Shown one piece after another: positions 32,009 through 40,815 of a stretch of 64,000 nucleotides of DNA. The notes beneath the pieces are model-generated. The model saw nothing but the letters and a program-made list of their open reading frames with translations. It did not search any database and was not told the DNA's origin. The position numbers and the translations under genes are program-made. Every line of letters starts with the position of its first letter. The stretch's first letter is position 1. This DNA is from Allocoprococcus sp004560705 (GTDB lineage: Bacteria; Bacillota; Clostridia; Lachnospirales; Lachnospiraceae). Location of the stretch: positions 186,001 through 250,000 of the forward strand of contig NZ_JBQHTK010000002.1 in the NCBI RefSeq assembly GCF_052065755.1, written 5' to 3'.

Positions 32009-32884
32009 ATGAGAGTAATAACAGCGAAGAGTGCCGGCTTCTGTTTTGGAGTAAAGCGGGCAGTGGAAACAGTATATAAACAGCTTGAACTGGAAACAGA
32101 AAAGCAGATATATACATATGGTCCGATTATCCATAATGAAGAAGTTGTGAAGGATTTGGAAGAACGCGGGGTAAAAGTAATACGAAGTGAGGAAGAACTG
32201 GAAAAACTGACAGAGGGTCTTGTGATCATACGATCACATGGTGTTCCCAAAAGAATTTGTGACATGCTGGAGAAGAGGGGAGTTTCATATGTGGATGCCA
32301 CCTGTCCGTTTGTCAAAAGGATTCATAAAATTGTATCAGAAGAAAGTGAAAGAGGAAGCTATATTGTGATTGTCGGAGATCCAGAGCATCCGGAAGTGCA
32401 GGGAATCCGCGGATGGGCTAAGGATAATGTAAGCGTGATTCAGAATGCGGAGGAAGCACAAAAATTTTCGCTGAATTCTTGTGGGAATGCGATACCATGT
32501 AGACAGAAAGTCTGTGTAGTGGCACAAACGACATTTAATTACAATAAATTCAAAGATTTAGTTGAAATTATTTCAGAAAAGGGTTATGATATAAGTGTTT
32601 TAAATACGATTTGCAATGCTACGAAGGAGCGTCAGACAGAAGCCAGGAGCATTGCGGAAGAGGTGGATGCTATGATTGTAATCGGTGACAAGCATAGTTC
32701 CAATACCCAAAAGCTATTTGAAATATGTAAAAAAGCATGTAACAATACGTACTATATACAGACACTTGGCGATTTGGATACGAATCAATTAAGGTCCGTG
32801 GAAACAGTAGGTATTACAGCAGGGGCATCCACGCCCAACAATATAATTGAGGAGGTTCAAAATAATGTCAGAATTAACTTTTGA
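32009..32884 (+). CDS. ispH: 4-hydroxy-3-methylbut-2-enyl diphosphate reductase
   Basis: IspH makes IPP and DMAPP in the last step of the non-mevalonate isoprenoid pathway. The 291-residue protein carries the three cluster cysteines in SAGFCFGVKRAV (Cys12), VDATCPFVKR (Cys99) and NTICNATKERQ (Cys202), plus the IIHNEEVV and RSHGVP histidine motifs. ATG 32009 gives the normal family start and has AGAAAGGA 10 bases upstream; the longer open frame from 31955 is not homologous. Its last 20 bases overlap the S1-protein gene in another frame. In many Clostridia the two functions are one fused protein, so this split arrangement is notable. Confidence 0.96.
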   Translation: MRVITAKSAGFCFGVKRAVETVYKQLELETEKQIYTYGPIIHNEEVVKDLEERGVKVIRSEEELEKLTEGLVIIRSHGVPKRICDMLEKRGVSYVDATCPFVKRIHKIVSEESERGSYIVIVGDPEHPEVQGIRGWAKDNVSVIQNAEEAQKFSLNSCGNAIPCRQKVCVVAQTTFNYNKFKDLVEIISEKGYDISVLNTICNATKERQTEARSIAEEVDAMIVIGDKHSSNTQKLFEICKKACNNTYYIQTLGDLDTNQLRSVETVGITAGASTPNNIIEEVQNNVRINF

Positions 32885-33953
32885 ACAAATGTTAGAAGAA
32901 TCATTTAAAACAATTCATAATGGAGAGGTTGTAGATGGCACTGTAATCGATGTGAAACCGGACGAGATTATTCTGAATATCGGATACAAGGCCGACGGTA
33001 TCATCACCAGAAGTGAATACACGAATGAGTCAGGATTAGACCTTACAACAGTTGTATCTGTTGGAGACACAATGACTGTAAAAGTGCTGAAAGTAAATGA
33101 TGGAGAAGGACAGGTTCTTCTTACATACAAGAGACTTGCAGCTGAGAAGGGCAATGAAAGATTAAAAGAAGCATTCGAGAACAAAGAAGTTCTGAAAGCA
33201 ACCGTTACACAGATCCTTGGCGGCGGATTAAGTGTTGTTGTAGATGAAGCAAGAGTATTTATTCCTGCAAGTCTTGTGTCAGATACTTATGAGAAAGATT
33301 TATCAAAGTATCAGGATCAGGAGATTGAGTTTGTGATCAGCGAGTTCAATCCGAGAAGAAATCGTATCATCGGTGATAGAAGACAATTGCTCGTAGCAGA
33401 GAAGGCTGAGAAGCAGAAAGAGCTCTTTGCAAAGCTGAAAGTTGGCGATACGGTTGAGGGTACTGTTAAAAACGTGACAGACTTCGGTGCATTTATCGAT
33501 CTCGGCGGAGTGGACGGATTGCTTCATATTTCTGAGATGTCTTGGGGAAGAGTAGAAAATCCGAAGAAAGTATTTACAGTAGGTGAGACTCTGAAAGTAC
33601 TTGTGAAAGATATCCGCGATACAAAGATTGCGCTCAGCTTGAAATTCCCGGAGACAAATCCGTGGGCAAATGCAGCAGAAGATTACGCTGTAGGTAAAGA
33701 AGTAACCGGAAAAGTGGCAAGAATGACTGATTTTGGCGCATTTGTTGAGCTGGCACCTGGTGTTGACGCATTACTTCATGTATCTCAGATTTCCAGAGCA
33801 CATGTTGAGAAGCCGTCTGATGTTCTTTCTGTTGGTCAGGAGATTACAGCTAAGGTTGTAGATTTGAATGAAGCTGAGAAGAAGATCAGCCTTAGCATGA
33901 AAGCACTGGAGAATGCAGAAGTGCAGGCAGCGGAAGCACCGGTTGAAGAATAG
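32865..33953 (+). CDS. rpsA: S1-domain RNA-binding protein, ribosomal protein S1 type
   Basis: This 362-residue protein is built from four S1 (OB-fold) repeats at about residues 17-85, 102-170, 187-255 and 272-341. The third and fourth are the most typical (VEGTVKNVTDFGAFIDLGG with VDGLLHISEMSWG, and VTGKVARMTDFGAFVELAPG with VDALLHVSQISRAH). Firmicute S1 homologues of this type bind RNA and may assist mRNA loading on the ribosome. TTGAGGAGG precedes ATG 32865, inside the end of ispH. Translational coupling with ispH is likely. It ends before a strong terminator. Confidence 0.93.
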   Translation: MSELTFEQMLEESFKTIHNGEVVDGTVIDVKPDEIILNIGYKADGIITRSEYTNESGLDLTTVVSVGDTMTVKVLKVNDGEGQVLLTYKRLAAEKGNERLKEAFENKEVLKATVTQILGGGLSVVVDEARVFIPASLVSDTYEKDLSKYQDQEIEFVISEFNPRRNRIIGDRRQLLVAEKAEKQKELFAKLKVGDTVEGTVKNVTDFGAFIDLGGVDGLLHISEMSWGRVENPKKVFTVGETLKVLVKDIRDTKIALSLKFPETNPWANAAEDYAVGKEVTGKVARMTDFGAFVELAPGVDALLHVSQISRAHVEKPSDVLSVGQEITAKVVDLNEAEKKISLSMKALENAEVQAAEAPVEE

Positions 33954-33994
33954 AATTTTAGAAAATTCAAGTGAATATGATGGGATTTTTATAC

Positions 33995-34022
33995 AAAAAG
34001 AGACTGGAAACAGTCTCTTTTT
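33995..34022 (+). terminator. Rho-independent terminator of ispH-rpsA
   Basis: AAAAAGAGACTG, a GAAA tetraloop and CAGTCTCTTTTT form a perfect 12-bp stem whose 3' arm ends in five T residues. The A-rich 5' arm could also serve the opposite strand. Confidence 0.95.
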
Positions 34023-34164
34023 GCGTCTATAAAATGTTAAAAAAACATCAAGATGTTTCTCAAAATGTACAATAAATTTGTGCATTTTACTGGAATTGTT
34101 CTTGAGTTTTCGGTATAGTTAGAGCAAGTCAACAAGGAGAAATAAGGAAGGAAGGAAATTGATT

Positions 34165-35484
34165 ATGGGACTTTTGACATTTAAAGGCGGAGTTCATCCG
34201 AATGACGGCAAAAGCTTTGCAAAGGACAAGGAAATTGTAGAACTGTTGCCGAAAGGCGATCTTGTGTATCCGCTTTCCCAACACATCGGGGCGCCGGCAA
34301 GCCCGGTTGTCAAAAAAGGCGATCATGTCCTGAAAGGGCAGATGATTGCCGAAGCGGGTGGATTTGTATCTGCGCCGATTTATGCGTCCGTGTCGGGAAC
34401 TGTAAAAGCAATTGAGCCGCATGTGAACCCGACCGGTGCAAAAGTGAATTGCATTGTAATTGAAAATGATGGTCAGTATGAAGAGGTGGAATATCCTCCG
34501 GTAAAACCACTTTCAGAACTGACAAAAGAAGAGATTCTGAATATGATCGCGAATGCCGGTATTGTAGGTATGGGTGGGGCCGGATTCCCGACCCGTGTGA
34601 AGCTCTCACCGAAAGAACCGGAGAAGATCGATTACATCATAGCGAACTGTGCAGAATGTGAACCGTATATCACGGCAGACTACAGAAGGATGATGGAGAC
34701 TCCGGAACTTCTGGTAGAAGGCATGAAAGTTATTCTCAAGTTGTTTGACAATGCAAAAGGTATTTTTGGTGTGGAAGATAACAAACCGGATTGTATCGCA
34801 AAACTCAAAGAACTGGTTAAAGACGAACCGCGTATGGAAGTAAAGACATTGATGACAAAATATCCGCAGGGTGCAGAACGTCAGCTGATCTATGCAACCA
34901 CTGGACGCGCCATCAACTCTACGATGCTCCCGGCCGACGCAGGATGTGTGGTGGACAATGTAGAAACTGTCATCAGTATTTACAACGCGGTTGTGAAGGG
35001 AATCCCGTCTATGGAGCGTGTTGTGACCGTGAGTGGTGACGGCGTTGCAAATCCGGGAAATTATAAAGTCCTTTTTGGTACCAATCAGAGAGAATTGGTA
35101 GAAGCAGCAGGCGGATTGAAGGAAGGATGCGAAAAGGTGATTTCCGGCGGACCGATGATGGGATTTGCCATGTATACGCTTGACACACCGATTACGAAAA
35201 CATCGTCTTCTATTCTCTGTCTTTCCAAAGACGAAGTATCTGCAAGTACGGCGACCGCATGTATCAACTGCGGAAGATGTGTGGAGGCCTGCCCAAGCCG
35301 AATCATACCGTCCAGACTTGCGGATCTTGCAGAACGTCATGATGAAGCAGGATTTGTCAAGATGAACGGACTGGAATGTGTGGAATGTGGTTCATGCAGT
35401 TATGTCTGTCCGGCAAAGCGCCATCTGAAGCAGGCAATCGGCTCCATGAGAAAGACTGCACTTGCAAATAAAAAGAAAAAATAG
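34165..35484 (+). CDS. rnfC: Rnf complex subunit RnfC
   Basis: RnfC is the peripheral, NADH-interacting subunit of the Rnf ferredoxin:NAD+ oxidoreductase, which couples electron transfer to Na+ or H+ pumping. The 439-residue protein has an N-terminal barrel/sandwich region (FKGGVHPNDGKSFAKDKEI), a Complex I 51-kDa-like nucleotide/FMN region (NAGIVGMGGAGFPTRVKLS and ANCAECEPYITADYRRM), a SLBB domain, and two 4Fe-4S motifs CINCGRCVEACPSR and CVECGSCSYVCPAKR. ATG 34165 has AAGGAAGG upstream. It is first of rnfCDGEAB. A TATAGT at 34114-34119 may be its -10, but I see no good -35. Confidence 0.96.
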   Translation: MGLLTFKGGVHPNDGKSFAKDKEIVELLPKGDLVYPLSQHIGAPASPVVKKGDHVLKGQMIAEAGGFVSAPIYASVSGTVKAIEPHVNPTGAKVNCIVIENDGQYEEVEYPPVKPLSELTKEEILNMIANAGIVGMGGAGFPTRVKLSPKEPEKIDYIIANCAECEPYITADYRRMMETPELLVEGMKVILKLFDNAKGIFGVEDNKPDCIAKLKELVKDEPRMEVKTLMTKYPQGAERQLIYATTGRAINSTMLPADAGCVVDNVETVISIYNAVVKGIPSMERVVTVSGDGVANPGNYKVLFGTNQRELVEAAGGLKEGCEKVISGGPMMGFAMYTLDTPITKTSSSILCLSKDEVSASTATACINCGRCVEACPSRIIPSRLADLAERHDEAGFVKMNGLECVECGSCSYVCPAKRHLKQAIGSMRKTALANKKKK

Positions 35485-35514
35485 AACAGTACAGAGAGGA
35501 AGAGGTGAACAAAA

Positions 35515-36486
35515 GTGAGTGAACAATTGAAAATTTCATCTTCACCACATATTCGTTCCAAAGCGACGACCAGTAATATTATGATGTGGGTTGCAATCGC
35601 ACTTCTGCCGGCGACCGCCTTTGGAATCTATAATTTCCGTGACACACATGCATGGCTTGTTGTGATCGTGACGACAGCAGCAGCAGTACTTACGGAATAT
35701 ATTTATGAGAAACTGATGCACAAACCGATCACGATCAAAGATTTCAGTGCAGTTGTCACAGGACTTCTGCTTGCACTGAACCTTCCGCCGACAGCACCAC
35801 TTTGGATGGGAGTTCTCGGAAGCGTATTTGCAATCCTGGTCGTAAAGCAGCTGTTTGGAGGACTGGGACAGAACTTTATGAACCCGGCACTTGCTGCAAG
35901 ATGTTTCCTGCTGATTTCTTTTACCGGCAGAATGACATCCTTTACATATGACGGGATTTCAGGTGCCACACCGCTTGCGGCTATCCGCGCAAATGTGGAA
36001 GCAGGCAACAGTGCACTGGCAGGAGTGAACAGCATGGATATGCTCCTTGGAAAGATCGGAGGAATGATCGGTGAGACTTCTGTGATCGCAATTATGATTG
36101 GCGCGATTATTCTGATTCTTATGGGAATTATCGATCTTCGTATTCCGGGAACTTATATCGTGACATTTGCATTATTCATTGGAATTTTCGGCGGATTTGT
36201 TGATGGAATCGGATTTTTCAACATTCCTTACATGACAGCACAGCTCTGCGGCGGCGGTCTGATGCTTGGAGCGTGGTTCATGGCAACCGATTACGTGACA
36301 TCGCCGATTACGAAGAAGGGACAGATCGTATATGGAATCATTCTTGGTGTTCTGACCGGAATCTTCCGTTTGTTCGGAGGGGCCGCAGAGGGCGTATCCT
36401 ACGCGATCATCTTCAGTAACCTTTTGGTTCCGCTGATCGAAAGAGTTACTCTTCCAAAACCATTCGGTAAAGGAGGAGAAAAATAA
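35515..36486 (+). CDS. rnfD: Rnf complex subunit RnfD
   Basis: RnfD is an integral membrane subunit carrying covalently bound FMN. The 323-residue protein has about nine to ten hydrophobic helices and the flavinylation segment YDGISGATPLAA, in which the threonine of SGAT is the usual FMN-linked residue. The ending LPKPFGKGGEK is basic. The start is GTG 35515, preceded by GAGGAAGAGGTG. Its TAA stop shares one base with the rnfG start. ApbE, the enzyme expected to attach FMN, is encoded at 43670-44650. Confidence 0.96.
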   Translation: MSEQLKISSSPHIRSKATTSNIMMWVAIALLPATAFGIYNFRDTHAWLVVIVTTAAAVLTEYIYEKLMHKPITIKDFSAVVTGLLLALNLPPTAPLWMGVLGSVFAILVVKQLFGGLGQNFMNPALAARCFLLISFTGRMTSFTYDGISGATPLAAIRANVEAGNSALAGVNSMDMLLGKIGGMIGETSVIAIMIGAIILILMGIIDLRIPGTYIVTFALFIGIFGGFVDGIGFFNIPYMTAQLCGGGLMLGAWFMATDYVTSPITKKGQIVYGIILGVLTGIFRLFGGAAEGVSYAIIFSNLLVPLIERVTLPKPFGKGGEK

Positions 36487-37088
36487 TGAATAAAATATTA
36501 AAAAATACATTGATCCTTACCGCGATTACCGTGATTGCCGGTACGGCTCTCGGACTGGTATATGAAATAACAAAAGATCCGATTGCAAAGGCAGAAGCTG
36601 ATGCAAAGCAGGAAGCCTGCCAGACGGTTTTCCCGGAAGCAGATACATTTGAAGAAGTGGAAGTTGATTCGGATGCGGCGGCGAAGGCGGTAGAAAGCAT
36701 GGGAACCAATGCAACGGTCGATGAAGTGTATGTGGCAAAAATGGGCGGTGATGAAGCAGGATATGTGATCACTACAACAGATAAAGACGGATACGGTGGA
36801 AATATTCAGATTTCTGTTGGAATCATGAATGACGGAACCATGAACGGTATCTCCATTCTGTCGATCGGTGAGACGGCAGGTCTCGGTATGCGTGCGACAG
36901 AGCCGGAATTCTATAATCAGTATGCAGAGAAGAAGACAGACAAGTTCTATGTTGCCAAGGATGGCGGAGAGAGTGAGCCGATTGATGCACTCAGTGGTGC
37001 AACGATCACCAGCCGTGCCGTGACCGGAGCCGTCAACACAGCACTTGGTTATTTTCAGAATGCGTTAGGAGGTAGTGGAAATGAATAG
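36486..37088 (+). CDS. rnfG: Rnf complex subunit RnfG
   Basis: RnfG is a single-pass, mostly extracytoplasmic subunit with a covalent FMN. The 200-residue protein has an N-terminal membrane helix (about 6-26, TLILTAITVIAGTALGLVYE) and an FMN-binding domain with QISVGIMNDGTMNGISILS and the flavinylation motif DALSGATITSRAV, where the threonine near residue 175 should be modified by ApbE. The start overlaps the rnfD stop by one base after AAAGGAGGAG, and its end overlaps rnfE by 8 bases, so translation is coupled. Confidence 0.96.
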   Translation: MNKILKNTLILTAITVIAGTALGLVYEITKDPIAKAEADAKQEACQTVFPEADTFEEVEVDSDAAAKAVESMGTNATVDEVYVAKMGGDEAGYVITTTDKDGYGGNIQISVGIMNDGTMNGISILSIGETAGLGMRATEPEFYNQYAEKKTDKFYVAKDGGESEPIDALSGATITSRAVTGAVNTALGYFQNALGGSGNE

Positions 37089-37782
37089 TTGTACCGAAAG
37101 ATTATATAATGGTTTAATTAAAGAAAATCCGACCTTCGTCATGATGCTTGGTATGTGTCCGACACTTGCGGTAACGACTTCTGCGATCAACGGTATCGGA
37201 ATGGGACTTTCCACTACGGTTGTACTGGTACTCTCGAACATGCTGATTTCCATGCTCCGAAAAGTAATTCCGGATTCAGTCAGAATGCCTGCATTTATCG
37301 TAATTGTGGCATCATTTGTAACAATGGTGCAGTTCCTTCTGCAGGGCTTTGTTCCTTCACTGTATGATTCGCTTGGAATCTATATCCCGCTGATCGTAGT
37401 AAACTGTATCATTCTGGGACGTGCAGAAAGTTATGCTTCCAAGAATCCGGTACTTCCGTCTATCTTTGACGGTATCGGAATGGGACTTGGATTTACATTT
37501 GGTCTTACCTGTATCGCAATCGTGCGTGAACTGATCGGATCCGGAAAAATCTTCGGAATCCAGATCATGCCGAGTTTCTATGAGCCGGTCACCATCTTTA
37601 TTCTTGCACCTGGTGCATTCCTGGTACTTGCGTTCCTTGTTGCAGCACGCAGCAAGATCATGAAGAAGATGGCAGCAAAAGGCAAAGAAGTTCCGAAAGC
37701 ACAGGGATGTGCAGAAGGCGGATGTGCGTCATGCGGCGGCTGTGAAGGAAAAGTTTTCCCGACAGGCCAGGAAAAAGAATAG
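37081..37782 (+). CDS. rnfE: Rnf complex subunit RnfE with cysteine-rich tail
   Basis: RnfE is one of the two related integral membrane subunits (with RnfA) at the core of the pump. The 233-residue protein has six predicted helices, with FVMMLGMCPTLAVTTSA near the start and GAFLVLAFLVAARSKIMKKM near the end. Conserved intramembrane cysteine motifs CPTLAV and TCIAIVREL fit the buried iron-sulfur site shared with RnfA. A C-terminal extension GCAEGGCASCGGCEGK adds four or five cysteines not present in short homologues. ATG 37081 has AGGAGG at 8 bases and overlaps rnfG. Confidence 0.95.
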   Translation: MNSCTERLYNGLIKENPTFVMMLGMCPTLAVTTSAINGIGMGLSTTVVLVLSNMLISMLRKVIPDSVRMPAFIVIVASFVTMVQFLLQGFVPSLYDSLGIYIPLIVVNCIILGRAESYASKNPVLPSIFDGIGMGLGFTFGLTCIAIVRELIGSGKIFGIQIMPSFYEPVTIFILAPGAFLVLAFLVAARSKIMKKMAAKGKEVPKAQGCAEGGCASCGGCEGKVFPTGQEKE

Positions 37783-37794
37783 GAGGAATACGAG

Positions 37795-38370
37795 ATGAAA
37801 GAATTACTTATTATTGCGATTGGTTCAGCACTTGTAAATAACGTAGTCCTCAGCCAGTTCCTGGGAATCTGTCCGTTCCTCGGAGTTTCCAAGAAGATCG
37901 AGACAGCTGCAGGTATGGGAGGAGCCGTTATCTTCGTTATTACGATTGCATCATTTATCACCAGTTTGATTTACCGTTTTATCTTGATGCCGACAGGGTT
38001 CGAATACCTTCAGACGATTGTATTTATCCTTGTCATTGCAGCACTGGTACAGTTTGTAGAAATGTTCCTGAAGAAAACGATGCCTCCGCTTTACAATGCA
38101 CTTGGTGTGTATCTTCCGCTGATCACAACAAACTGTGCAGTACTTGGAGTTGCACTCACGAACGTACAGAAGGAATATACCATTCTGGAAGGTGTGGTAA
38201 ATGGTTTTGCAACAGCACTTGGATTCACGATCGCCATCGTCATCATGGCCGGTGTTCGTGAGAAAATCGAATACAATGATATCAGCGAGTCTTTCCAGGG
38301 AACACCGATCGTACTGCTTACGGCAGCACTTATGTCCATCGCGTTCTTTGGATTCTCCGGAATCATATAG
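37795..38370 (+). CDS. rnfA: Rnf complex subunit RnfA
   Basis: RnfA is the second core membrane subunit, related to RnfE with inverted topology. The 191-residue protein has six hydrophobic helices, the signature NNVVLSQFLGICPFLGVSKK near the start with a conserved cysteine, YLPLITTNCAVLGVAL in the middle with the second cysteine, and GFATALGFTIAIVIMAGVRE. Length is standard. TAGGAGG precedes the ATG; the gap from rnfE is 12 bases. Confidence 0.96.
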   Translation: MKELLIIAIGSALVNNVVLSQFLGICPFLGVSKKIETAAGMGGAVIFVITIASFITSLIYRFILMPTGFEYLQTIVFILVIAALVQFVEMFLKKTMPPLYNALGVYLPLITTNCAVLGVALTNVQKEYTILEGVVNGFATALGFTIAIVIMAGVREKIEYNDISESFQGTPIVLLTAALMSIAFFGFSGII

Positions 38371-38382
38371 GAGGACCGGATT

Positions 38383-39174
38383 ATGAGTATAACAGGAATT
38401 TTAGTTGCTGCACTCATCGTGGGCGGCACCGGCCTTTTCATCGGTGTCTTCCTCGGAGTTGCAGGTAAAAAATTTGCGGTAGAAGTTGATGAAACAGAAC
38501 AGGCAATTCTGGAAGCACTGCCGGGCAATAACTGTGGCGGATGCGGATACGCGGGATGTTCAGGACTTGCGGCAGCCATTACGAAAGGTGAGGCACCACA
38601 TAACCGCTGTCCGGTCGGAGGAGCTCCGGTAGCAGAAAAGATTGCCGCAATTCTCGGAACCGACGCAGGAGAAACGGTCCGTCAGACTGCATTTGTCAAA
38701 TGTGCCGGAACCTGCGGCAAGGCAAAACAGGCCTATGACTATACAGGAATTGAAGACTGTGTTATGGCGAGCCAGATGCAGAACGGCGGTCCGAAAGGAT
38801 GTGGCTTCGGATGTCTCGGATTTGGAAGCTGTGTAAAAGCCTGTCAGTTCGATGCGATTCATGTGGTAGACGGCATTGCGGTAGTAGATCCGGAGAAATG
38901 TAAAGCCTGCGGAAGCTGTGTGAGCGCCTGTCCGAAACGCCTGATTGAGATTGTGCCATACGAACAGAAACATCTGGTTCAGTGCAGCTCCAGAGATAAA
39001 GGAAAAGATGTTATGAGCGTATGCTCTGTCGGATGTATCGGATGTAAGATGTGCGAGAAGGTCTGCGAATTCCAGGCAGTGACTGTGACAGGCAATATCG
39101 CCCACATTGACCCGGAAAAATGTACAAACTGCGGAAAATGTGCGGAAAAATGTCCGAAGAAGATTATTAAATAA
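38383..39174 (+). CDS. rnfB: Rnf complex subunit RnfB (ferredoxin-interacting)
   Basis: RnfB receives electrons from reduced ferredoxin. The 263-residue protein has an N-terminal membrane helix (about 4-26), a 4Fe-4S (Fe-S superfamily) domain with NNCGGCGYAGCSGLAAAI and a downstream CPVGG, and then several ferredoxin-type motifs: CGFGCLGFGSCVKAC, CKACGSCVSACPK, CSVGCIGCKMCEKVC and CTNCGKCAEKCPK. AGGAGG lies 8 bases before ATG 38383. It is the last subunit of rnfCDGEAB; the DUF2752 gene starts just after its stop. Confidence 0.96.
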   Translation: MSITGILVAALIVGGTGLFIGVFLGVAGKKFAVEVDETEQAILEALPGNNCGGCGYAGCSGLAAAITKGEAPHNRCPVGGAPVAEKIAAILGTDAGETVRQTAFVKCAGTCGKAKQAYDYTGIEDCVMASQMQNGGPKGCGFGCLGFGSCVKACQFDAIHVVDGIAVVDPEKCKACGSCVSACPKRLIEIVPYEQKHLVQCSSRDKGKDVMSVCSVGCIGCKMCEKVCEFQAVTVTGNIAHIDPEKCTNCGKCAEKCPKKIIK

Positions 39175-39175
39175 T

Positions 39176-39649
39176 ATGAAGCATCAAATAAAAAAAGCAG
39201 CGAAGGTGATGGGAGAAGGACTCCTGCTCGTGTGGCAGGATGTCCGGAACCTGTGGCCTGTGCTGCTTGTTCTGGTATTGTATTTCCTTCTTGGAAAGTT
39301 TGTGCTTCACAGTCTCTGCCCCAGTGTGATCCTGACCGGATTTCCTTGCCCGGGCTGCGGCATGACGAGAGCGATGCTGTCAATCCTGAGAGGAGATTTC
39401 GCATCCGCATGGAGATTTCATCCGTTTTCCTACGTGCTTCTTATGTGGGCTGCGGCATTTGGAATACGAAGATACATCCTCCAGAAGGATGTCAAGATCC
39501 TGATGAAATGTCTGATCGTGATTCTGATCGGGATGCTGGTGTTTTATGTGTATCGGATGGTACGGTATTTTCCGGGAGAACCTCCGATGAGTTACGATGA
39601 GAGCAGCCGGCTGTATCGGTTATACAGACTTTGGAAAGGGAATGTATAA
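39176..39649 (+). CDS. DUF2752 family membrane protein
   Basis: This 157-residue protein has the DUF2752 hallmark FPCPGCGMTRAMLSILRGDF (about 58-77) between hydrophobic helices, with three to four membrane segments in all. The function of the family is unknown; the CPxCG motif could bind metal or form a disulfide. ATG 39176 begins one base after the rnfB TAA, so it is probably translated by coupling and co-expressed with the Rnf genes. Open sequence continues upstream in this frame inside rnfB but has no start site there. Confidence 0.85.
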   Translation: MKHQIKKAAKVMGEGLLLVWQDVRNLWPVLLVLVLYFLLGKFVLHSLCPSVILTGFPCPGCGMTRAMLSILRGDFASAWRFHPFSYVLLMWAAAFGIRRYILQKDVKILMKCLIVILIGMLVFYVYRMVRYFPGEPPMSYDESSRLYRLYRLWKGNV

Positions 39650-39765
39650 GCGTACATTTCCAGTGAAAGAGAAATGTGAAAGGTATGTGAAGAATGTTGT
39701 TTTTTAATATTTGCTGTGGTATTATGATACCAGTTTAAGTAGATGAATGACAGGAGGAATATACC

Positions 39766-40464
39766 ATGGATAACGAGTTGGAGAACAAGGTATCGCAGGA
39801 AGAGAGCGTTTTAGATACACAGCCGGACTTGCAGCCGGAAGGGGTAGGTACTCCGGCGGAACTGACGGAGGCTGATGGAAACTGTACTGTAGGAGCAGAA
39901 GAAGCACAGATTACGGAAGACACATCGGTAACTGTACCACAGCAGGAGAAGCCTGTTTTGGAACAGACGGAGGTTAAACCGGATGAAGAGCCGGTTTACA
40001 CGGATCCGAATGCGGACACAGTACATAAGCAGCAGACAGCGGGACATTATTCTTATGGAGATCCGAATATGGGATATTATGGAAATGCACAGCAGACAGG
40101 AGCGACGGGCAGTCAGTCGAACGGTGCGTCAGATCCCAATATGAATCAGAGCCAGAATGGTCAGAATTATAACACAAATTCTAATCAGGCACAGAAGATA
40201 AACTATAATCAGAATTACAACTTCCATCCTGGTCGTCAGACGAATGAAGCACCGCTTTCTATGGGCGAGTGGCTGCTTACTTTGCTGATCGGTGCAGTAC
40301 CGTGCTTTGGAATCATCATTTACTGTATCTGGGCATTTGAGAAGAACGGCAATGTGAATCGTAGAAATTACTGCCGTGCATATCTGATTATGACTCTGAT
40401 TGCTTTTGCAATTGTCATGATATTTGTTTTTGTTGCGATAATCGGAGCATTGCTTAGCTTCTAA
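39766..40464 (+). CDS. Hypothetical protein: disordered N-terminus with two C-terminal membrane helices
   Basis: I do not recognise a specific family. The 232-residue product has about 160 residues of low-complexity, Gln/Asn/Glu/Gly-rich sequence with repeats such as YGDPNMGYYGNAQQTG and QNYNTNSNQAQKINYNQNYN, followed by GEWLLTLLIGAVPCFGIIIY and a second hydrophobic segment LIMTLIAFAIVMIFVFVAII. This plan, a disordered cytoplasmic tail on a small two-helix membrane domain with a NRRNYCRAYL-type linker, is frequent in Clostridia. CAGGAGG precedes the ATG. It is separated from DUF2752 by 116 bases with no clear promoter. Confidence 0.8.
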   Translation: MDNELENKVSQEESVLDTQPDLQPEGVGTPAELTEADGNCTVGAEEAQITEDTSVTVPQQEKPVLEQTEVKPDEEPVYTDPNADTVHKQQTAGHYSYGDPNMGYYGNAQQTGATGSQSNGASDPNMNQSQNGQNYNTNSNQAQKINYNQNYNFHPGRQTNEAPLSMGEWLLTLLIGAVPCFGIIIYCIWAFEKNGNVNRRNYCRAYLIMTLIAFAIVMIFVFVAIIGALLSF

Positions 40465-40485
40465 TTGAATAATAATTTTTATTGA

Positions 40486-40517
40486 AAAGGCCAGTCCGAG
40501 TGGGGAGTGGTCTTTTT
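40486..40517 (+). terminator. Probable terminator after the two-helix membrane protein
   Basis: AAAGGCCA (40486-40493) pairs with TGGTCTTT (40508-40515) with one G-U pair, followed by further T residues, 22 bases after the stop codon. The rest of the gap to 40725 contains only a short arginine/lysine-rich frame (40482-40703) without gene-like features. Confidence 0.65.
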
Positions 40518-40725
40518 CTTATTCTTAGAGGTTCCAAGTCTTGCCTGCCTGACGAGCACTATTTTTATAAACGAAAAAAGTTTGTATTTCTCCTGCAATT
40601 TCGTTCAATAAGAAACAGACAAAGTATTTGGAGAATAAACTTTAGAAAATCTTTAGCATTTTGTGCCGTGTTCTTTAAGAAGTCTCATCTATCCTATACG
40701 TAGAGCAAAAGAAAAACGTGTTTGC

Positions 40726-40753
40726 TTTACGGAGGTGAAAAAAAGTGTATAAT
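40726..40753 (+). promoter_or_regulatory. Promoter of the two-component operon
   Basis: TTTACG (40726-40731), a 16-base spacer and consensus TATAAT (40748-40753) lie 60 bases before the response regulator start. The -35 is weak. Confidence 0.55.
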
Positions 40754-40815
40754 ATGAAAGTGTGACCTGGTACATTAGGTGCACGCAATGAATGGAAGAG
40801 ATGAGGGAAAAGAAC

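Noticed and set aside
34021..34120. Possible redox (Rex) operator before rnfC
   Set aside because: No TTGTTAA-N4-TTAACAA-like palindrome could be found; only AT-rich sequence.
40482..40703. 73-codon frame in the gap before the response regulator
   Set aside because: It starts inside a terminator, has no ribosome site, and its Arg/Phe/Lys-rich sequence does not look like protein.
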